In this document: positions 42,509 through 52,320 of the stretch, piece by piece
How the letters are laid out: every line of letters begins with the position of its first letter
How positions within the stretch are numbered: position 1 is the stretch's first letter
Source of the DNA: CAWCBH01 sp963793785
Lineage (GTDB): Bacteria; Actinomycetota; Thermoleophilia; Solirubrobacterales; 70-9
Reading direction: 5' to 3'
Assembly (NCBI GenBank): GCA_963793785.1
Contig: CAWCBH010000004.1
Span: 186,001-250,000, forward strand
Length of the DNA stretch: 64,000 nucleotides
The notes under the pieces: generated by a model
Database searches by the model: none
What the model was told of the DNA's origin: nothing
The model's input: the letters and a program-made list of their open reading frames with translations, nothing else
Made by a program: the position numbers and the translations under genes

Positions 42509-45325
42509 ATGGCGGTCGCGGACCCCGGCCCGGCCCCCGCAGCGGCACAACCGGCCCCCGACCGAGCCCCGGAGTCGCTGGCGAATGGAGTCGCCCAGCC
42601 GCTGAGAGGCGAGCTGGAGGCGTTGCTGGGACCCGACCGGGTCCTGGCGCGGGCGAGCGACCTGATCCGCTACGCGTCCGACGCCAGCCCCTACCGGTTG
42701 ATCCCGCGGGCGGTGGTGATGGCCCACGAGGCCGGCGACGTCGCCGCTGTGCTCGCCTACGGTCGCCGGAACGGCATTCCGGTCACCTTTCGAGCCGGGG
42801 GCACGAGCCTCAACGGGCAGGCGCAGGGCGACGGGATCCTGATCGACGTCCGGCGCCACTTCAGCGCCGTCGCCGTCGAGGAGAAGGGCGCCACGGTGCG
42901 GGTCGGCCCGGGAACCCTGCTCGGACACGTGAACCGGGTCCTGGCCCCGCATCGACGCCGCCTCGGCCCCGATCCGGCCAGCACCGAGATCGCCACCGTC
43001 GGCGGGGTGATCGCCAACAACTCGGGCGGCATGCGCTGCGGCGTCGCCCGCGACTCCTACCGCACCCTGCGCTCGCTCAGCTTCGTGCTCGCCTCCGGGA
43101 CCGCGATCGACAGCGCCGCCCCGGACGCCGCCGAGCGGTTCGAAGCCGTTGAGCCGCAGCTCGCCGAGGGTCTGCTCGAGATCCGCGACGAGATCCGCGC
43201 CGACCGCGAGCTCAGCGAGAGGATCCGGCGCAAGTTCGAGATCAAGAACACGACCGGATACCGGCTCTGCGCGTTCCTCGACGCCGAGCAGCCGCTGGAG
43301 ATCTTCCGCCGCCTCCTGGTCGGCTCGGAGGGCACCCTCGGCTTCGTCTCGGAGGCGGTCTTCGAGACGGTTCCGGTGCCGCCGCGCACAGCCGTCGCCT
43401 GGATCCACTTCGCAGACATCGACGCTGCGATCGCGCCGGTCGGAGACCTGGTCGCCGCCGGAGCCACCGCGGTGGAGCTGATGGTCGCCCCGGCGCTGGT
43501 CGTCGCCAGCCACAACATTCCCGGCACGCCCGAGAGCTGGCGTGAGCTGCCGCCCGCCTCGGCCGTGCTGCTGGTCGAGCTGGGCGCCGAGGGGGTCGCC
43601 GACCTGGAGGCCTCCGAGCAGGCGGTCGGCGCGATCCTGGGCGGCGCCGGCCCGATCCGCGACTTCGCCTTCACTCGCGATACGGCCGAGATCGAGCTGG
43701 CCTGGCGGGTGCGGGAGGGACTACACGGCCTGATCGGCAGGCTGCGCCCGCCGGGGGCGGCACTGATCGTCGAGGACGTCTGCGTGCCCCCGGCCAGGAT
43801 CGCCGCCGCGGCCAAGGACCTGCAGGCATTGCTGGCCGAGCATGGATTCCTCCCCGGAGTGGCGGGGCACGCGTCGGCCGGGAACCTCCACTTCATGCTG
43901 ACCCCGGACTTCTCCAAGCGGGAGGACGTGAAGCGCTACGAAGCCTTCATGGGCGAGCTGGTGGAGCTGATCGTCGCTTGCTACGACGGCTCGCTGAAGG
44001 CCGAGCACGGGACCGGGGTCAACATGGCCCCTTACGTCGAGCGCGAGTGGGGTTCGAAGGCGACCGAGCTGATGTGGCGGCTGAAGCGGCTGGCCGACCC
44101 GGACGGCGTCCTCGCTCCGGGCGTGGTGCTGAACCGAGACCACGGCGCCCACCTGCGCAACCTGAAGACAACGCCGCCGATCGAGGAGGAGGTGACGACC
44201 TGCGTCGAGTGCGGATTCTGCGAGCCGGTCTGCCCGAGCCGGCTGCTGACGACGACGCCTCGTCAGCGAATCGTCCTACGGCGCGAGATCGCCCGCCAGC
44301 CCCCCGGCTCGCCGCTTCGCGAGCGGCTGGAAGAGGAGTTCGTCTACGACGGCCTGCAAACCTGCGCCGCCGACGGCTCCTGTCGGCTCGCCTGCCCGCT
44401 CGGGATCGACACCGGGGCGCTCGTGAAGCGGTTTCGCGCCGAGCGGCACGGGCGGGCGGCGGAGCGGGCGGCGCTGTTGGCGGCGAAGCGTTGGGGGAAC
44501 GTGGAGCGGGCGGCGCGCGGGGGCCTGGCGTTGCGCGGCCCGGCGTCTCGCCTGCTCGGTGGTCCGCTGCCTCCCGCCGCCCGGCCGTCGTTGCCGTCGA
44601 CCCGGCACGAGGGGGCTGCAGCGGTCTACGTCCCCGCTTGCGTCAACCGCATCTTCGGGCGCGCCAGCGACGGCGAGTCTGGCCTCAGCCTTCCCGAGGC
44701 GCTGGTCGAGGTCTCGCGGCGGGGCGGGCAACCGGTCTGGATTCCGCCCGATCTCCAAGGAAGCTGCTGCGCCGTCCCCTGGACGTCTAAGGGCTTTCGA
44801 GACGCCGCAGGCCACAAGGCCGCCGAGATGGCCGAGCGGCTGCTGCGCTGGAGCAACGGTGGTGAGCTGCCGGTCGTGATCGACGCCAGCTCCTGCGCCC
44901 AGGGAACCGCCGATCTGGTCGCCGACGCCGGCGGCGTTGAAGTCGAGGTCCTGGATTCGATCGCCTGGGCCGAACGGTTGCTGCCCGACCTGACGCTGAC
45001 CGGAAAGATCGCCTCGGCGGCTGTGCATCCCGTCTGCTCGGCTCGCCACCTCGGCCTCGCTCACCGGCTCGTCGCCTTGGCGGGCCACCTCGCCGAGGAC
45101 GTCTACGTGCCCCCCTCGGCGACCTGCTGCGGCTTCGCCGGCGATCGCGGTCTGCTGCATCCCGAGCTGACGGCGGCGGCGACGCTGGAGGAGTCGGCCG
45201 AGCTGCGCGGACGCAGCTTCGACGCCTATCTGTCGAGCAACCGCACTTGCGAAATCGGCCTCGAGCGCGGCACCGGCAAACGCTTCGAGTCGTTTGTGTT
45301 CTTGCTGGAGGAGCTCAGTCGCTAG
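42509..45325 (+). CDS. FAD-linked oxidase/Fe-S dehydrogenase for a D-2-hydroxyacid (Dld/GlcD-GlcF-like)
   Basis: A 938-aa fusion of a PCMH-type FAD oxidase and an iron-sulfur CCG domain. FAD part: TFRAGGTSLNGQAQGDGILID, STEIATVGGVIANNSGGMRCG, GSEGTLGFVSEAV and GHASAGNLHFML with KAEHGTGVNMAPYVE. Fe-S part: CVECGFCEPVCPS and CAADGSCRLACPLG, two 4Fe-4S sites. The CCG-type cysteines follow (SCCAVPW, SATCCGFAGDRG). Such enzymes oxidise D-lactate, D-2-hydroxyglutarate or similar acids and pass electrons to the membrane chain. Pairing with the 2-oxoacid decarboxylase suggests a 2-hydroxyacid to 2-oxoacid to aldehyde route. The first 25 residues are Pro/Ala-rich and disordered. Confidence 0.9.
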   Translation: MAVADPGPAPAAAQPAPDRAPESLANGVAQPLRGELEALLGPDRVLARASDLIRYASDASPYRLIPRAVVMAHEAGDVAAVLAYGRRNGIPVTFRAGGTSLNGQAQGDGILIDVRRHFSAVAVEEKGATVRVGPGTLLGHVNRVLAPHRRRLGPDPASTEIATVGGVIANNSGGMRCGVARDSYRTLRSLSFVLASGTAIDSAAPDAAERFEAVEPQLAEGLLEIRDEIRADRELSERIRRKFEIKNTTGYRLCAFLDAEQPLEIFRRLLVGSEGTLGFVSEAVFETVPVPPRTAVAWIHFADIDAAIAPVGDLVAAGATAVELMVAPALVVASHNIPGTPESWRELPPASAVLLVELGAEGVADLEASEQAVGAILGGAGPIRDFAFTRDTAEIELAWRVREGLHGLIGRLRPPGAALIVEDVCVPPARIAAAAKDLQALLAEHGFLPGVAGHASAGNLHFMLTPDFSKREDVKRYEAFMGELVELIVACYDGSLKAEHGTGVNMAPYVEREWGSKATELMWRLKRLADPDGVLAPGVVLNRDHGAHLRNLKTTPPIEEEVTTCVECGFCEPVCPSRLLTTTPRQRIVLRREIARQPPGSPLRERLEEEFVYDGLQTCAADGSCRLACPLGIDTGALVKRFRAERHGRAAERAALLAAKRWGNVERAARGGLALRGPASRLLGGPLPPAARPSLPSTRHEGAAAVYVPACVNRIFGRASDGESGLSLPEALVEVSRRGGQPVWIPPDLQGSCCAVPWTSKGFRDAAGHKAAEMAERLLRWSNGGELPVVIDASSCAQGTADLVADAGGVEVEVLDSIAWAERLLPDLTLTGKIASAAVHPVCSARHLGLAHRLVALAGHLAEDVYVPPSATCCGFAGDRGLLHPELTAAATLEESAELRGRSFDAYLSSNRTCEIGLERGTGKRFESFVFLLEELSR

Positions 45326-45350
45326 GTGAGGCGTCCTTAGAATCGGCGCC

Positions 45351-48300
45351 GTGCCCGGCTTTCGCCCCGTAAACCCGAAGCAGTCGTTCCCGGACCTCGA
45401 GGAGCAGGTGCTCGCCCGCTGGCGCGAGACCGATGTCTTTCGCCGCTCGCTCGAGAACCGGCGCGAGGCGGAAGTATGGAGCTTCTACGAGGGGCCGCCG
45501 ACTGCCAACGGCCCCCCCTACTCACACCACGTCCTCGCCCGGGCCTTCAAGGACATCTTCCCCCGCTACCGGACGATGCGCGGCTATCGGGTCCCCCGCA
45601 AGGCCGGCTGGGACTGCCACGGCCTGCCGGTCGAGCTGGAGGTGGAAAAGCAGCTCGGCATCTCCTCCAAGCAGGAGATCGAGGCCTACGGGATCGCCGA
45701 GTTCAACCAGCGCTGCCGGGAGTCGGTCTTCGCCTACGTGGAGGAGTGGAACCGGCTCACCGAGCGGATCGGCTTCTGGGTCGACCTCGACGACCCGTAC
45801 GTGACCCTGCACAACGACTACATCGAGTCGGTCTGGTGGGCGCTGCGGCGAATCTGGGACGACGACCGCCTCTACCAGGGTCACAAGGTCGTCCCTTATT
45901 GCCCGCGCTGCGGTACCGCGCTCTCCTCGCACGAGGTCGCGCTCGGATACCACGACGTCGAGGACCCGAGCGTCTACGTGAAGCTGCCGATCGCCGGGCC
46001 GGCGCCCAGCGACGAGATCCCCGAAAGCCCGCTGCAGGCCGGCGATCAGCTGCTGGTCTGGACCACGACCCCCTGGACGCTGATCTCCAACGCCGCCGTC
46101 GCAGTCGGGCCCGAGATCGAGTACGTGCGGGCTCGGGTCGGCGAGGAGGTCTTCGTGGTCGCCACACCGCTGCTGGAGAAGGTGCTCGGCGAGGAGGCGG
46201 AGGTTCTTGCGCATTTCCCCGGCTCGGCGCTGGCCGGGACCGCTTACGAGCCGCCCTTCGGCTACATCTTCGACTACGGGCCGCGGGGTCACACCGTCTT
46301 GGCGGCCGACTTCGTCACCACCGACGAGGGAACCGGGCTGGTGCACACGGCGATCGCCTTCGGCGAAGACGACTTCCGGCTCGGCGAGGAGCACGGGATC
46401 ACGCTCCAGAACCCGGTCCGCGCCGACGGGACCTTCGACGAGCGGGTGACCGATTTCACCGGGCGCTACGTCAAGGACGCCGACCCCGACATCGTCGCCG
46501 CGCTGCAGGCCTCCGGCAAGCTTTTCCGCAGCGAGACCTATCTGCACGCCTATCCGCACTGCTGGCGCTGCGACACGCCACTGCTCTACTACGCGAAGTC
46601 GAGCTGGTACATCGCCACCTCACAAGTTCGCGATCGCCTGCTCGCCAACAACGAGGGGATCGGCTGGCACCCCGACCACATCCGTGGTGGGCGGATGGGC
46701 AAATGGCTGCAGGGCAACGTCGACTGGGCGCTCTCGCGCGAGCGCTACTGGGGCACCCCCCTGCCGATCTGGCTTTGCGAGGACGGCGACTGCGAAGGAC
46801 GCTTTTGCGCCGGCTCGGTCACCGACCTACGGGAACACAGCGACGGTCAGCTTCCCGACGACCTTCACCGGCCCTACATCGACGAGGTGGTGCTGCCGTG
46901 CGAGCAATGCGGAGGCGAGATGCGACGGGTCCCGGAGGTCATCGACACCTGGTTCGACTCCGGCGCGATGCCCTTCGCCCAGTTCCACTACCCGTTCGAG
47001 AACCAGGAGCTGTTCGAGCAGCAGTTCCCGGCCGACTACATCTGCGAGGCGATCGACCAGACCCGAGGCTGGTTCTACTCGCTGCTGGCCGAGTCGACGC
47101 TGCTCTTCGAGGAGTCCAGCTACCGCAACTGCCTCGTCCTCGGCCTGATCCTCGACCCCGAAGGGCGGAAGATGTCGAAGAGCCGCGGCAACGTGGTCGA
47201 GCCCTGGGACGTGATCTCGACCCACGGCGCCGACGCCTTCCGCTGGTACCTGTTCACCGGCCAGCAGCCCTGGGCCGGCTTTCGGTTCTCGGTCGAGACG
47301 ATCGGCGAGGCGGTGCGGCTGTTCGTCAACACGCTCTGGAACACGTATTCGTTCTGGGTCCTCTACGCGAACGCCGAGGGGCTCGGCCCGGAGGACTTCG
47401 TCCATGGGGCGGCCCCGTTGTCCGCCGGCGCAGCCGCGCCGCTCACCGACCTCGACCACTGGGCGATCTCGCGGCTTCAGCAGACGATCGAAATCGTCCG
47501 CGAGCGGATGGACGATTTCGATTGCACTACCGCCGGCCGGGCGATCGCCGCCTACGTCGAGGAGCTTTCGAACTGGTATGTGCGTCTCTCCCGCCGCCGC
47601 TTCTGGGAGGGAGAGCGCAACGCCTTCGCGACTCTCCGGTTCTGCCTGCTCGAGGTAGCGGCGCTGCTCGCTCCGTTCACCCCGTTCCTCGCCGACGAGA
47701 TCCACGCCAACCTCGCCGGCGGCGCCGAGGACCACTTCGAGAAGCTGCCCGACTCGGTCCACCTTCGCGATTACCCCCGCCCCCATCCGGAGCTCGTCAA
47801 TGTCGATCTGGAGACCGCCATGGAGGCGGTTCGGCGCACCGTCGAGCTCGGGCGCGCGGCGCGCGCGCAGGCCAAAGTCAAGGTTCGCCAGCCGCTGCGG
47901 CGGGCGATCGTCGTCGCCAACGACGCCGAGCGGGAGGCGATCTCCGCCCGGGCCGAGATCGTCACGGCGGAGCTGAACGTGAAGGAGCTCGAGTTCGTCT
48001 CCGAGGAGGGGGAGCTGGTCAGCTACCGCGTCCGTCCCAACTTCCGCTCCCTCGGTCCCCGCTTCGGCAAGCAGATGCCCCAGGTCGCCGCCGCGGTCGA
48101 GGCGCTGGACGCGTCCCACGTCTCGAGCGCGATCGAGGCCGGGCGCGAGTTCGGGGTCAACGTCGACGGCCACGAGCACCGGATCGGGCCCGACGACGTC
48201 GCCCTCGTCCTACAGCCGTTGCCGGGGTACCAGGTCGAGGCCGAGGCCGGTCACGCGGTGGCCCTCGCCCTGGAGCTCGACGACGGGCTGCGCCGCGAGG

Positions 48301-48543
48301 GCCTGGCGCGCGAGATCGTCCACGCGGTGCAGAACGCCCGCCGCGCAGCCGGCCTGGAGGTCACCGATCGGATCGAGCTGGTGCTGGGCGGCGACGGCGA
48401 GCTGGTGGAGGCGGCGCGCGAGCACGAGGCCTACCTCAGCGGCGAGGTGCTGGCTGTCTCGGTCGTCCTACGGGGATGCCGCCGGCGGCGAGACGTCGAG
48501 CGTCGACGGCCGCGAGCTGCGGATCGGCGTCAAGAAGGAATAA
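45351..48543 (+). CDS. ileS: Isoleucyl-tRNA synthetase, one frameshift near the C-terminus
   Basis: A class I synthetase of about 1063 aa that charges tRNA-Ile. The ATP site reads GPPTANGPPYSHHVLARAFKD, the actinobacterial/eukaryote-like variant of HIGH, and KMSKS is KMSKSRGN. The editing domain has VWTTTPWTLISNAAVAV. Zinc-type cysteines occur in YCPRCGTALS and CEQCGGEMRR. This architecture is the type 2 (IleS2-like) group. Reading continues normally to SGEVLAVSVV; one extra base near 48466 then moves the true end YGDAAGGETSSVDGRELRI...VKKE into another frame, with TAA at 48541-48543. GTG start 25 bases after the dehydrogenase. Confidence 0.95.
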
Positions 48544-48547
48544 CTGC

Positions 48548-48562
48548 GGCGCCTTCGGCGCC
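48548..48562. terminator. Hairpin just after ileS
   Basis: GGCGCC-TTC-GGCGCC, a six-base stem with three-base loop, starts 5 bases after the ileS stop and serves the plus strand. A second, stronger hairpin lies 13 bases on, between convergent ileS and trxA. Confidence 0.55.
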
Positions 48563-48574
48563 TGACCTGCCTCT

Positions 48575-48595
48575 GCCGCCGCCAACTGCGGCGGC
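48575..48595. terminator. Bidirectional hairpin between ileS and trxA
   Basis: GCCGCCGC-CAACT-GCGGCGGC, a perfect eight-base stem with a five-base loop, in the 60-base gap between the convergent ileS and trxA genes. No T-run on the plus side; the position favours termination in both directions. Confidence 0.6.
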
Positions 48596-48603
48596 CAAGA
48601 CCT

Positions 48604-48930
48604 TTATGCGAGCGCCGGCTCGAGCTCGGCCTCGAGGCGCCGCTTCGGCATCGCGCCGATCACGGTCTTCGCGACCTCGCCGCCCTTGAACAGAATCAGG
48701 GTCGGAATCGAGAGGACCTCGTACTGAGCTGCGGTCTGCTGGTTCTCGTCGACGTTGAGGCTGACGATCCGCAGGTCCTCCCGCTCTGCATCCATCTCCT
48801 CGAGGACCGGGTGCACGACGCGGCAGGGCCCGCACCAGGGGGCCCAGAAGTCGACCAGCACGGGGCTGTCGGCCTCGAGAACCTCGGACTTGAACGTCGC
48901 GTCGGTCACGTCGGGGAGCTTGCCTGACAC
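48604..48930 (-). CDS. trxA: Thioredoxin
   Basis: A 108-aa classical thioredoxin: LVDFWAPWCGPCRVVHPVLEE with the WCGPC active site, buried Asp in LVDFWA, and cis-Pro in LSIPTLILFKGGE. It reduces cytoplasmic disulfides using thioredoxin reductase, which is not in the window. ATG preceded by AGGAGATAAC. A TATAGT -10 element lies about 70 bases upstream and a strong hairpin sits in the leader. Confidence 0.96.
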   Translation of the reverse strand: MSGKLPDVTDATFKSEVLEADSPVLVDFWAPWCGPCRVVHPVLEEMDAEREDLRIVSLNVDENQQTAAQYEVLSIPTLILFKGGEVAKTVIGAMPKRRLEAELEPALA

Positions 48931-48965
48931 TTGTTATCTCCTAGCTGGGTGTCGGATCCGGTCTC

Positions 48966-49005
48966 GCCGGCGGCTCGTGCCGCCGGCGCTCTCATCAACA
49001 CTATA
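48966..49005 (-). promoter_or_regulatory. Candidate trxA promoter (-10 TATAGT) with a hairpin in its leader
   Basis: On the minus strand TATAGT (49005-49000) is a near-consensus -10; no good -35 at 16-18 bases was found. Between it and the trxA start lies GCCGGCGGC-TCGT-GCCGCCGGC (48966-48987), a perfect nine-base stem with a tetraloop. It may be a leader attenuator or transcript stabiliser, or the terminator of the mannosyltransferase gene upstream. Confidence 0.5.
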
Positions 49006-49056
49006 CAAAGTGAAGCGTGACCCAAGACGGGGCTCGACGGCTTCGGCGTCCGAAGG

Positions 49057-49812
49057 CTACGCCACCCGGCGGCTGCCCCGTGCCGCCCGCGATGCCGTGG
49101 TGTTCAGCCGCAGGGCGGGGACCCGCCAGATCGCCTCGGCGACGATTCCCAGGGTCATCTTCGAGGCGCCGACCCGGCGCTCCCGGAAGGTGATCGGAAC
49201 CTCGGCGACGCGAAACCCGGCCCGGCTGGCGCGATAGGTCATCTCGACCTGGAAGGCGTACCCGCGCGAATCGACGGAGTCGAGGTCGATCGCCTCCAGA
49301 ACCTCGCGCCGAAAGCACTTGAACCCTCCGGTGAGGTCGTGGATCGGAAGCCCGAGCACGAGCCGCGAGTAGATGCTGCCACCGCGGCTGACGGCCCTGC
49401 GCACCGGCCCCCAGTCGGTCACGCCGCCGCCGGGCACGTAGCGCGAGCCGACGACCAGGTCGGCGTTGCGGGAGGCGTCGATCAGGCGCGGCAGGTAGGC
49501 GGGGTCGTGGGAGAAGTCGGAGTCCATCTCGCAGATCAGCGTCGCGCCTGCCTCCAGAGCGCGGCGAAAGCCGGCGATGTAGGCGGGACCGAGGCCCTCC
49601 TTGACCGGACGGTGCAGGACCTCGACGTCGTCGTGCGCCTGCGCCAGGCGGTCGGCCAGGTCCCCGGTCCCGTCGGGGCTCGAGTCGTCGACGATCAGCA
49701 GTCGCCGCGGCCGCGGCAGCTTCTCGCGGGCCGCGTCGACGAAGGCCTCGATGTTGTCGGCCTCGTTGTAGGTCGGCAGGATCAGCCAGACGCTGTCGTC
49801 GCCCGGGGGCAT
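49057..49812 (-). CDS. Polyprenol-phosphate mannosyltransferase-like GT2 enzyme
   Basis: A 251-aa family 2 glycosyltransferase resembling dolichol/polyprenol-phosphate mannose synthase (Ppm1 type). Motifs: VWLILPTYNEADNIEAFVDA, LIVDDSSPDGTGDLADRL, GLGPAYIAGFRRAL, ICEMDSDFSHDP (the DSD metal site), GSRYVPGGGV and LTGGFKCFRREVLEAID, each diagnostic of this subgroup. It makes polyprenyl-phospho-mannose for cell-envelope glycans and lipoglycans. It has no membrane helix, so is probably membrane associated, as in mycobacteria. Divergent from polX. Confidence 0.92.
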   Translation of the reverse strand: MPPGDDSVWLILPTYNEADNIEAFVDAAREKLPRPRRLLIVDDSSPDGTGDLADRLAQAHDDVEVLHRPVKEGLGPAYIAGFRRALEAGATLICEMDSDFSHDPAYLPRLIDASRNADLVVGSRYVPGGGVTDWGPVRRAVSRGGSIYSRLVLGLPIHDLTGGFKCFRREVLEAIDLDSVDSRGYAFQVEMTYRASRAGFRVAEVPITFRERRVGASKMTLGIVAEAIWRVPALRLNTTASRAARGSRRVA

Positions 49813-49846
49813 CGGCGGATGCTAGTTACCCGGGTAAGTTCCGCCC

Positions 49847-51595
49847 ATGTCCGCAGCGGCCCAGGCCACCAACGCCGAGATCGCCGCCGCCTTCGACGAG
49901 CTGGCGATCCTCTACGAGCTCGAGGGGGCGGTCAAGTACCGGGTCCAGGCCTACAGCACCGCCGCGAAGGCGATCCGCGAGTGCCCCGTCTCGGTCGCGG
50001 AGCTGGCGCGAGCCGGACGGGCCACGGAGCTCCCCGGCGTCGGCAAGACGCTGGCCGAGAAGATCGACCTGCTGCTGGAGACGGGGGACATCCCCTCCGC
50101 GGTCAGGTTGCGAGCGCAGTTTCCGACCACGCTGATCTCGGTCACCCGTATCCCCGGACTGGGGGCGAAGACGGCGCGGCGGCTCTTCGACGAGCTGGGG
50201 ATCAGCTCGCTGGAGGACCTCAAGGCGGCGGCGGAGGCACAGCGAATCCGCTCGCGTGCGGGGGCTGGGGGAAAAGGTGGAGGAGAACGTGCTGGCGGCG
50301 CTGGAGCGCCTCGACGATCCCGACGACAGCGTCGGCCGGCTGCTGCTCTCGAAGGTCAAGCCGGTGGCGGAGGAGCTCGCCACGGCGCTACGCGACACAT
50401 CCGGCGGCAGACCGCGTCGAGGTCGCGGGCTCGGTACGGCGCTGGGGTGAGACCTGCAAGGACATCGACCTGATCGCGACCGCGACCGAGCCCGTCGAGC
50501 TGGCCGAGCATCTCGCCGCGCACCCGCTGATCGCGGCTGCCGGATCGGCCGGCCGCAACGGAGTCAGGGCGCAGACCCACAACGGCGTCTCCGTCGATCT
50601 GAGGATCGTCACCCCGGAGGCATTCGGGAACCTGCTCCAGCATTTCACCGGCTCGCAGGCGCACAACATCGCTCTGCGCGAGCAGGCCGTGGCGCGCGGG
50701 CTGTCGGTCTCCGAGCACGGCATCACCGAGGTCGAATCCGGCGACGTGACCCTCTGCACGACCGAGGAGGAGGTCTATGAGCGACTCGGCTACGCCTACA
50801 TCGAGCCGGAGCTGCGGGAGGGAAGGGGCGAGCTGCGCGCGGCCCGCGAAGGGGCGCTGCCGGAGCTGATCCGGATCGACGACGTGCGCGGCGACCTGCA
50901 CTCACACACCACCCTCTCCGACGGCCGCAACAGCCTCGACGAGATGGCCGCCGCGGCGCGAGAGCTGCGGCTACGCCTACCTCGCCAACACCGACCACTC
51001 GGCCAGCCACGGCTTCGGCAACCACGTCACCGACGCCCAGCTGGCCGAGCGGATCGAGGAGGTCCGCGCCTTCAACGCCGGCAAGCGGGGCTTTCGGCTG
51101 CTGGCCGGATCGGAGGTCAACATCGGCCTCGACGGCGAGCTCGACTACCCCGACGAATTGCTCTCCGAGCTCGACTGGGTGATCGGCAGTGTCCACACCG
51201 CGTTCAAGGACGACGAGCGCTGGATGACCGAGCGGGTCCTGGCGGCGATCGAGAATCCGCTCGTCGACTGCATCGGCCATCTGACGGGACGGCTGCTGCT
51301 GCGCCGCGAGCCCTACCCGATCGACGTCGAGGAGGTCGCCGAGGCAGCGGCTCGAACGGGAACGATGCTGGAGATCAACGGCAACCCCAACCGCCGCGAC
51401 CTCTCCGAGCACCACGCCCGGCTCGCCGCCGAGGCGGGGGCGATGATCGTCCTCAACACCGACGCCCACGGCGTCGACACGCTGGCCAACATGCGCTACG
51501 CCGTCGCCACGGCCCGCCGGGCCTGGCTGACCAAGGACCAGGTCGCGAACACCCGGCCTTGGGGGCAGTTCAAGAAGCTGCTCAGGCGACGCTAG
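49847..51595 (+). CDS. polX: DNA polymerase X family protein with PHP domain (PolX), three frameshifts
   Basis: Bacterial PolX, about 580 aa: an X-family polymerase core plus C-terminal PHP exonuclease, acting in gap repair. HhH motifs ELPGVGKTLAEKIDLLLE and RIPGLGAKTARRL and the nucleotidyltransferase metal site GSVRRWGETCKDIDLI are followed by the PHP motifs RGDLHSHTTLSDGRN, NTDHSASHGFG, GSEVNI and LNTDAHGVDTL. Pieces are in three frames. Extra single bases near 50256, 50393 and 50968 each restore continuity, and the 1749-nt span divides by three, as expected for three insertions. The ATG is 34 bases from the divergent mannosyltransferase start. Confidence 0.92.
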
Positions 51596-51596
51596 G

Positions 51597-51727
51597 CCGG
51601 CGGGTCCTGTCACGGCATGGGGCCCACCGGCCCTGCGGTGTAGGCACTCCTCGGGCCGGTCCATCCCATTCCGTGCCACCCGCCGGAGAAGCGCTCCCGC
51701 CGAGTGAACACGCACGCGCTGGCGCTT
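51597..51727. ncRNA. Structured intergenic region, candidate non-coding RNA (strand unknown)
   Basis: The 175-base gap after polX holds nested inverted repeats. CCGGCGGGT (51597-51605) pairs with ACCCGCCGG (51678-51686). Inside, CACGG (51611-51615) pairs with CCGTG and ACCGGCCC (51626-51633) pairs with GGGCCGGT (51653-51660), leaving an apical loop of about 19 bases. A second stem AAGCGC (51689-51694) / GCGCTT (51722-51727) follows. I compared it with SRP RNA, tmRNA, RNase P and 5S features and found none of their conserved motifs. It may be a small RNA, a 3' structure of polX or a 5'/3' element of the membrane gene. Confidence 0.4.
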
Positions 51728-51761
51728 GACCAGCTCTCTTACATGCTCTGTTTTGAACCTT

Positions 51762-51786
51762 CCCGCCGGCCTAGACCGCCGGCGGG
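51762..51786. terminator. Hairpin spanning the end of the gene at 51771
   Basis: CCCGCCGGC (51762-51770) and GCCGGCGGG (51778-51786) form a perfect nine-base stem whose seven-base loop contains the stop codon of the minus-strand membrane protein gene. A stem that starts inside coding sequence is unusual for an ordinary terminator. Confidence 0.45.
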
Positions 51787-52313
51787 GGCGGCGGCGGATG
51801 CCCGGGCGGCGTCCGGTCGCGGCCCAGACCGGGGGTGCGAACCAGCTCGATCGGTCGCAGCGCCGAGCCGGGCTGGACGTAGAAGCGGACGCCGTCGCGG
51901 TCCTCGATCGCCTGCACGGCCGCCTCGCGACTGCGCCAGGCGAGCGCGACCGCCAGGGCGTACCCGGTGCCGATCGCGGCGACGCCCGGAAGGAAGATCC
52001 CCAGGCCACCGGCTATCAGGGCGGTGACCGCGATCGGCCAGAGGCGGCCCAGCGCGATCCGTTCTGCCGACTCCGAGGGCAGAGAGGTTGCCGTGCGAGC
52101 CCCCGCGAGGACGCCGCGGACCCCCGCCGCGGCCCGCTCCGGCCGTCCCAGGTAGAGGCCGATTCCGAGTGCCGCGAACCACCAGGCGGCGGCGACGATC
52201 AACGTCGTCGTGTCGTCGTCGCGACCGGCTGCGAGGACGGTGATCGTCGCCAGCGCTGTCGCTTCTCCGGCGGCCAGCAGAACGGTCAGCCGCAGCAGAT
52301 CGGTGAACGGCAC
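51771..52313 (-). CDS. Membrane protein of unknown function, 180 aa
   Basis: No family recognised. Four hydrophobic helices: LLRLTVLLAAGEATALATITVLAA, TLIVAAAWWFAALGIGLYLG, LWPIAVTALIAGGLGIFLPGVAAIG and GYALAVALAWRSR, separated by short charged loops. A cytoplasmic tail (AVQAIEDRDGVRFYVQPGSA) ends in six prolines. The EDRDGVRFYVQPGS segment is conserved-looking and may bind a partner. It starts 7 bases downstream of otsB, so it is probably co-transcribed; no role in trehalose metabolism is evident. Confidence 0.7.
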   Translation of the reverse strand: MPFTDLLRLTVLLAAGEATALATITVLAAGRDDDTTTLIVAAAWWFAALGIGLYLGRPERAAAGVRGVLAGARTATSLPSESAERIALGRLWPIAVTALIAGGLGIFLPGVAAIGTGYALAVALAWRSREAAVQAIEDRDGVRFYVQPGSALRPIELVRTPGLGRDRTPPGHPPPPPPAV

Positions 52314-52320
52314 GGTCGGC

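Noticed and set aside
51596..51770. Signal-recognition-particle RNA, tmRNA, RNase P RNA or 5S rRNA in the structured gap
   Set aside because: The conserved GGAAGGAAGC-type loop, GAGGAAAGUC-type motif and 5S core sequences are absent on both strands; only the folding potential is left.
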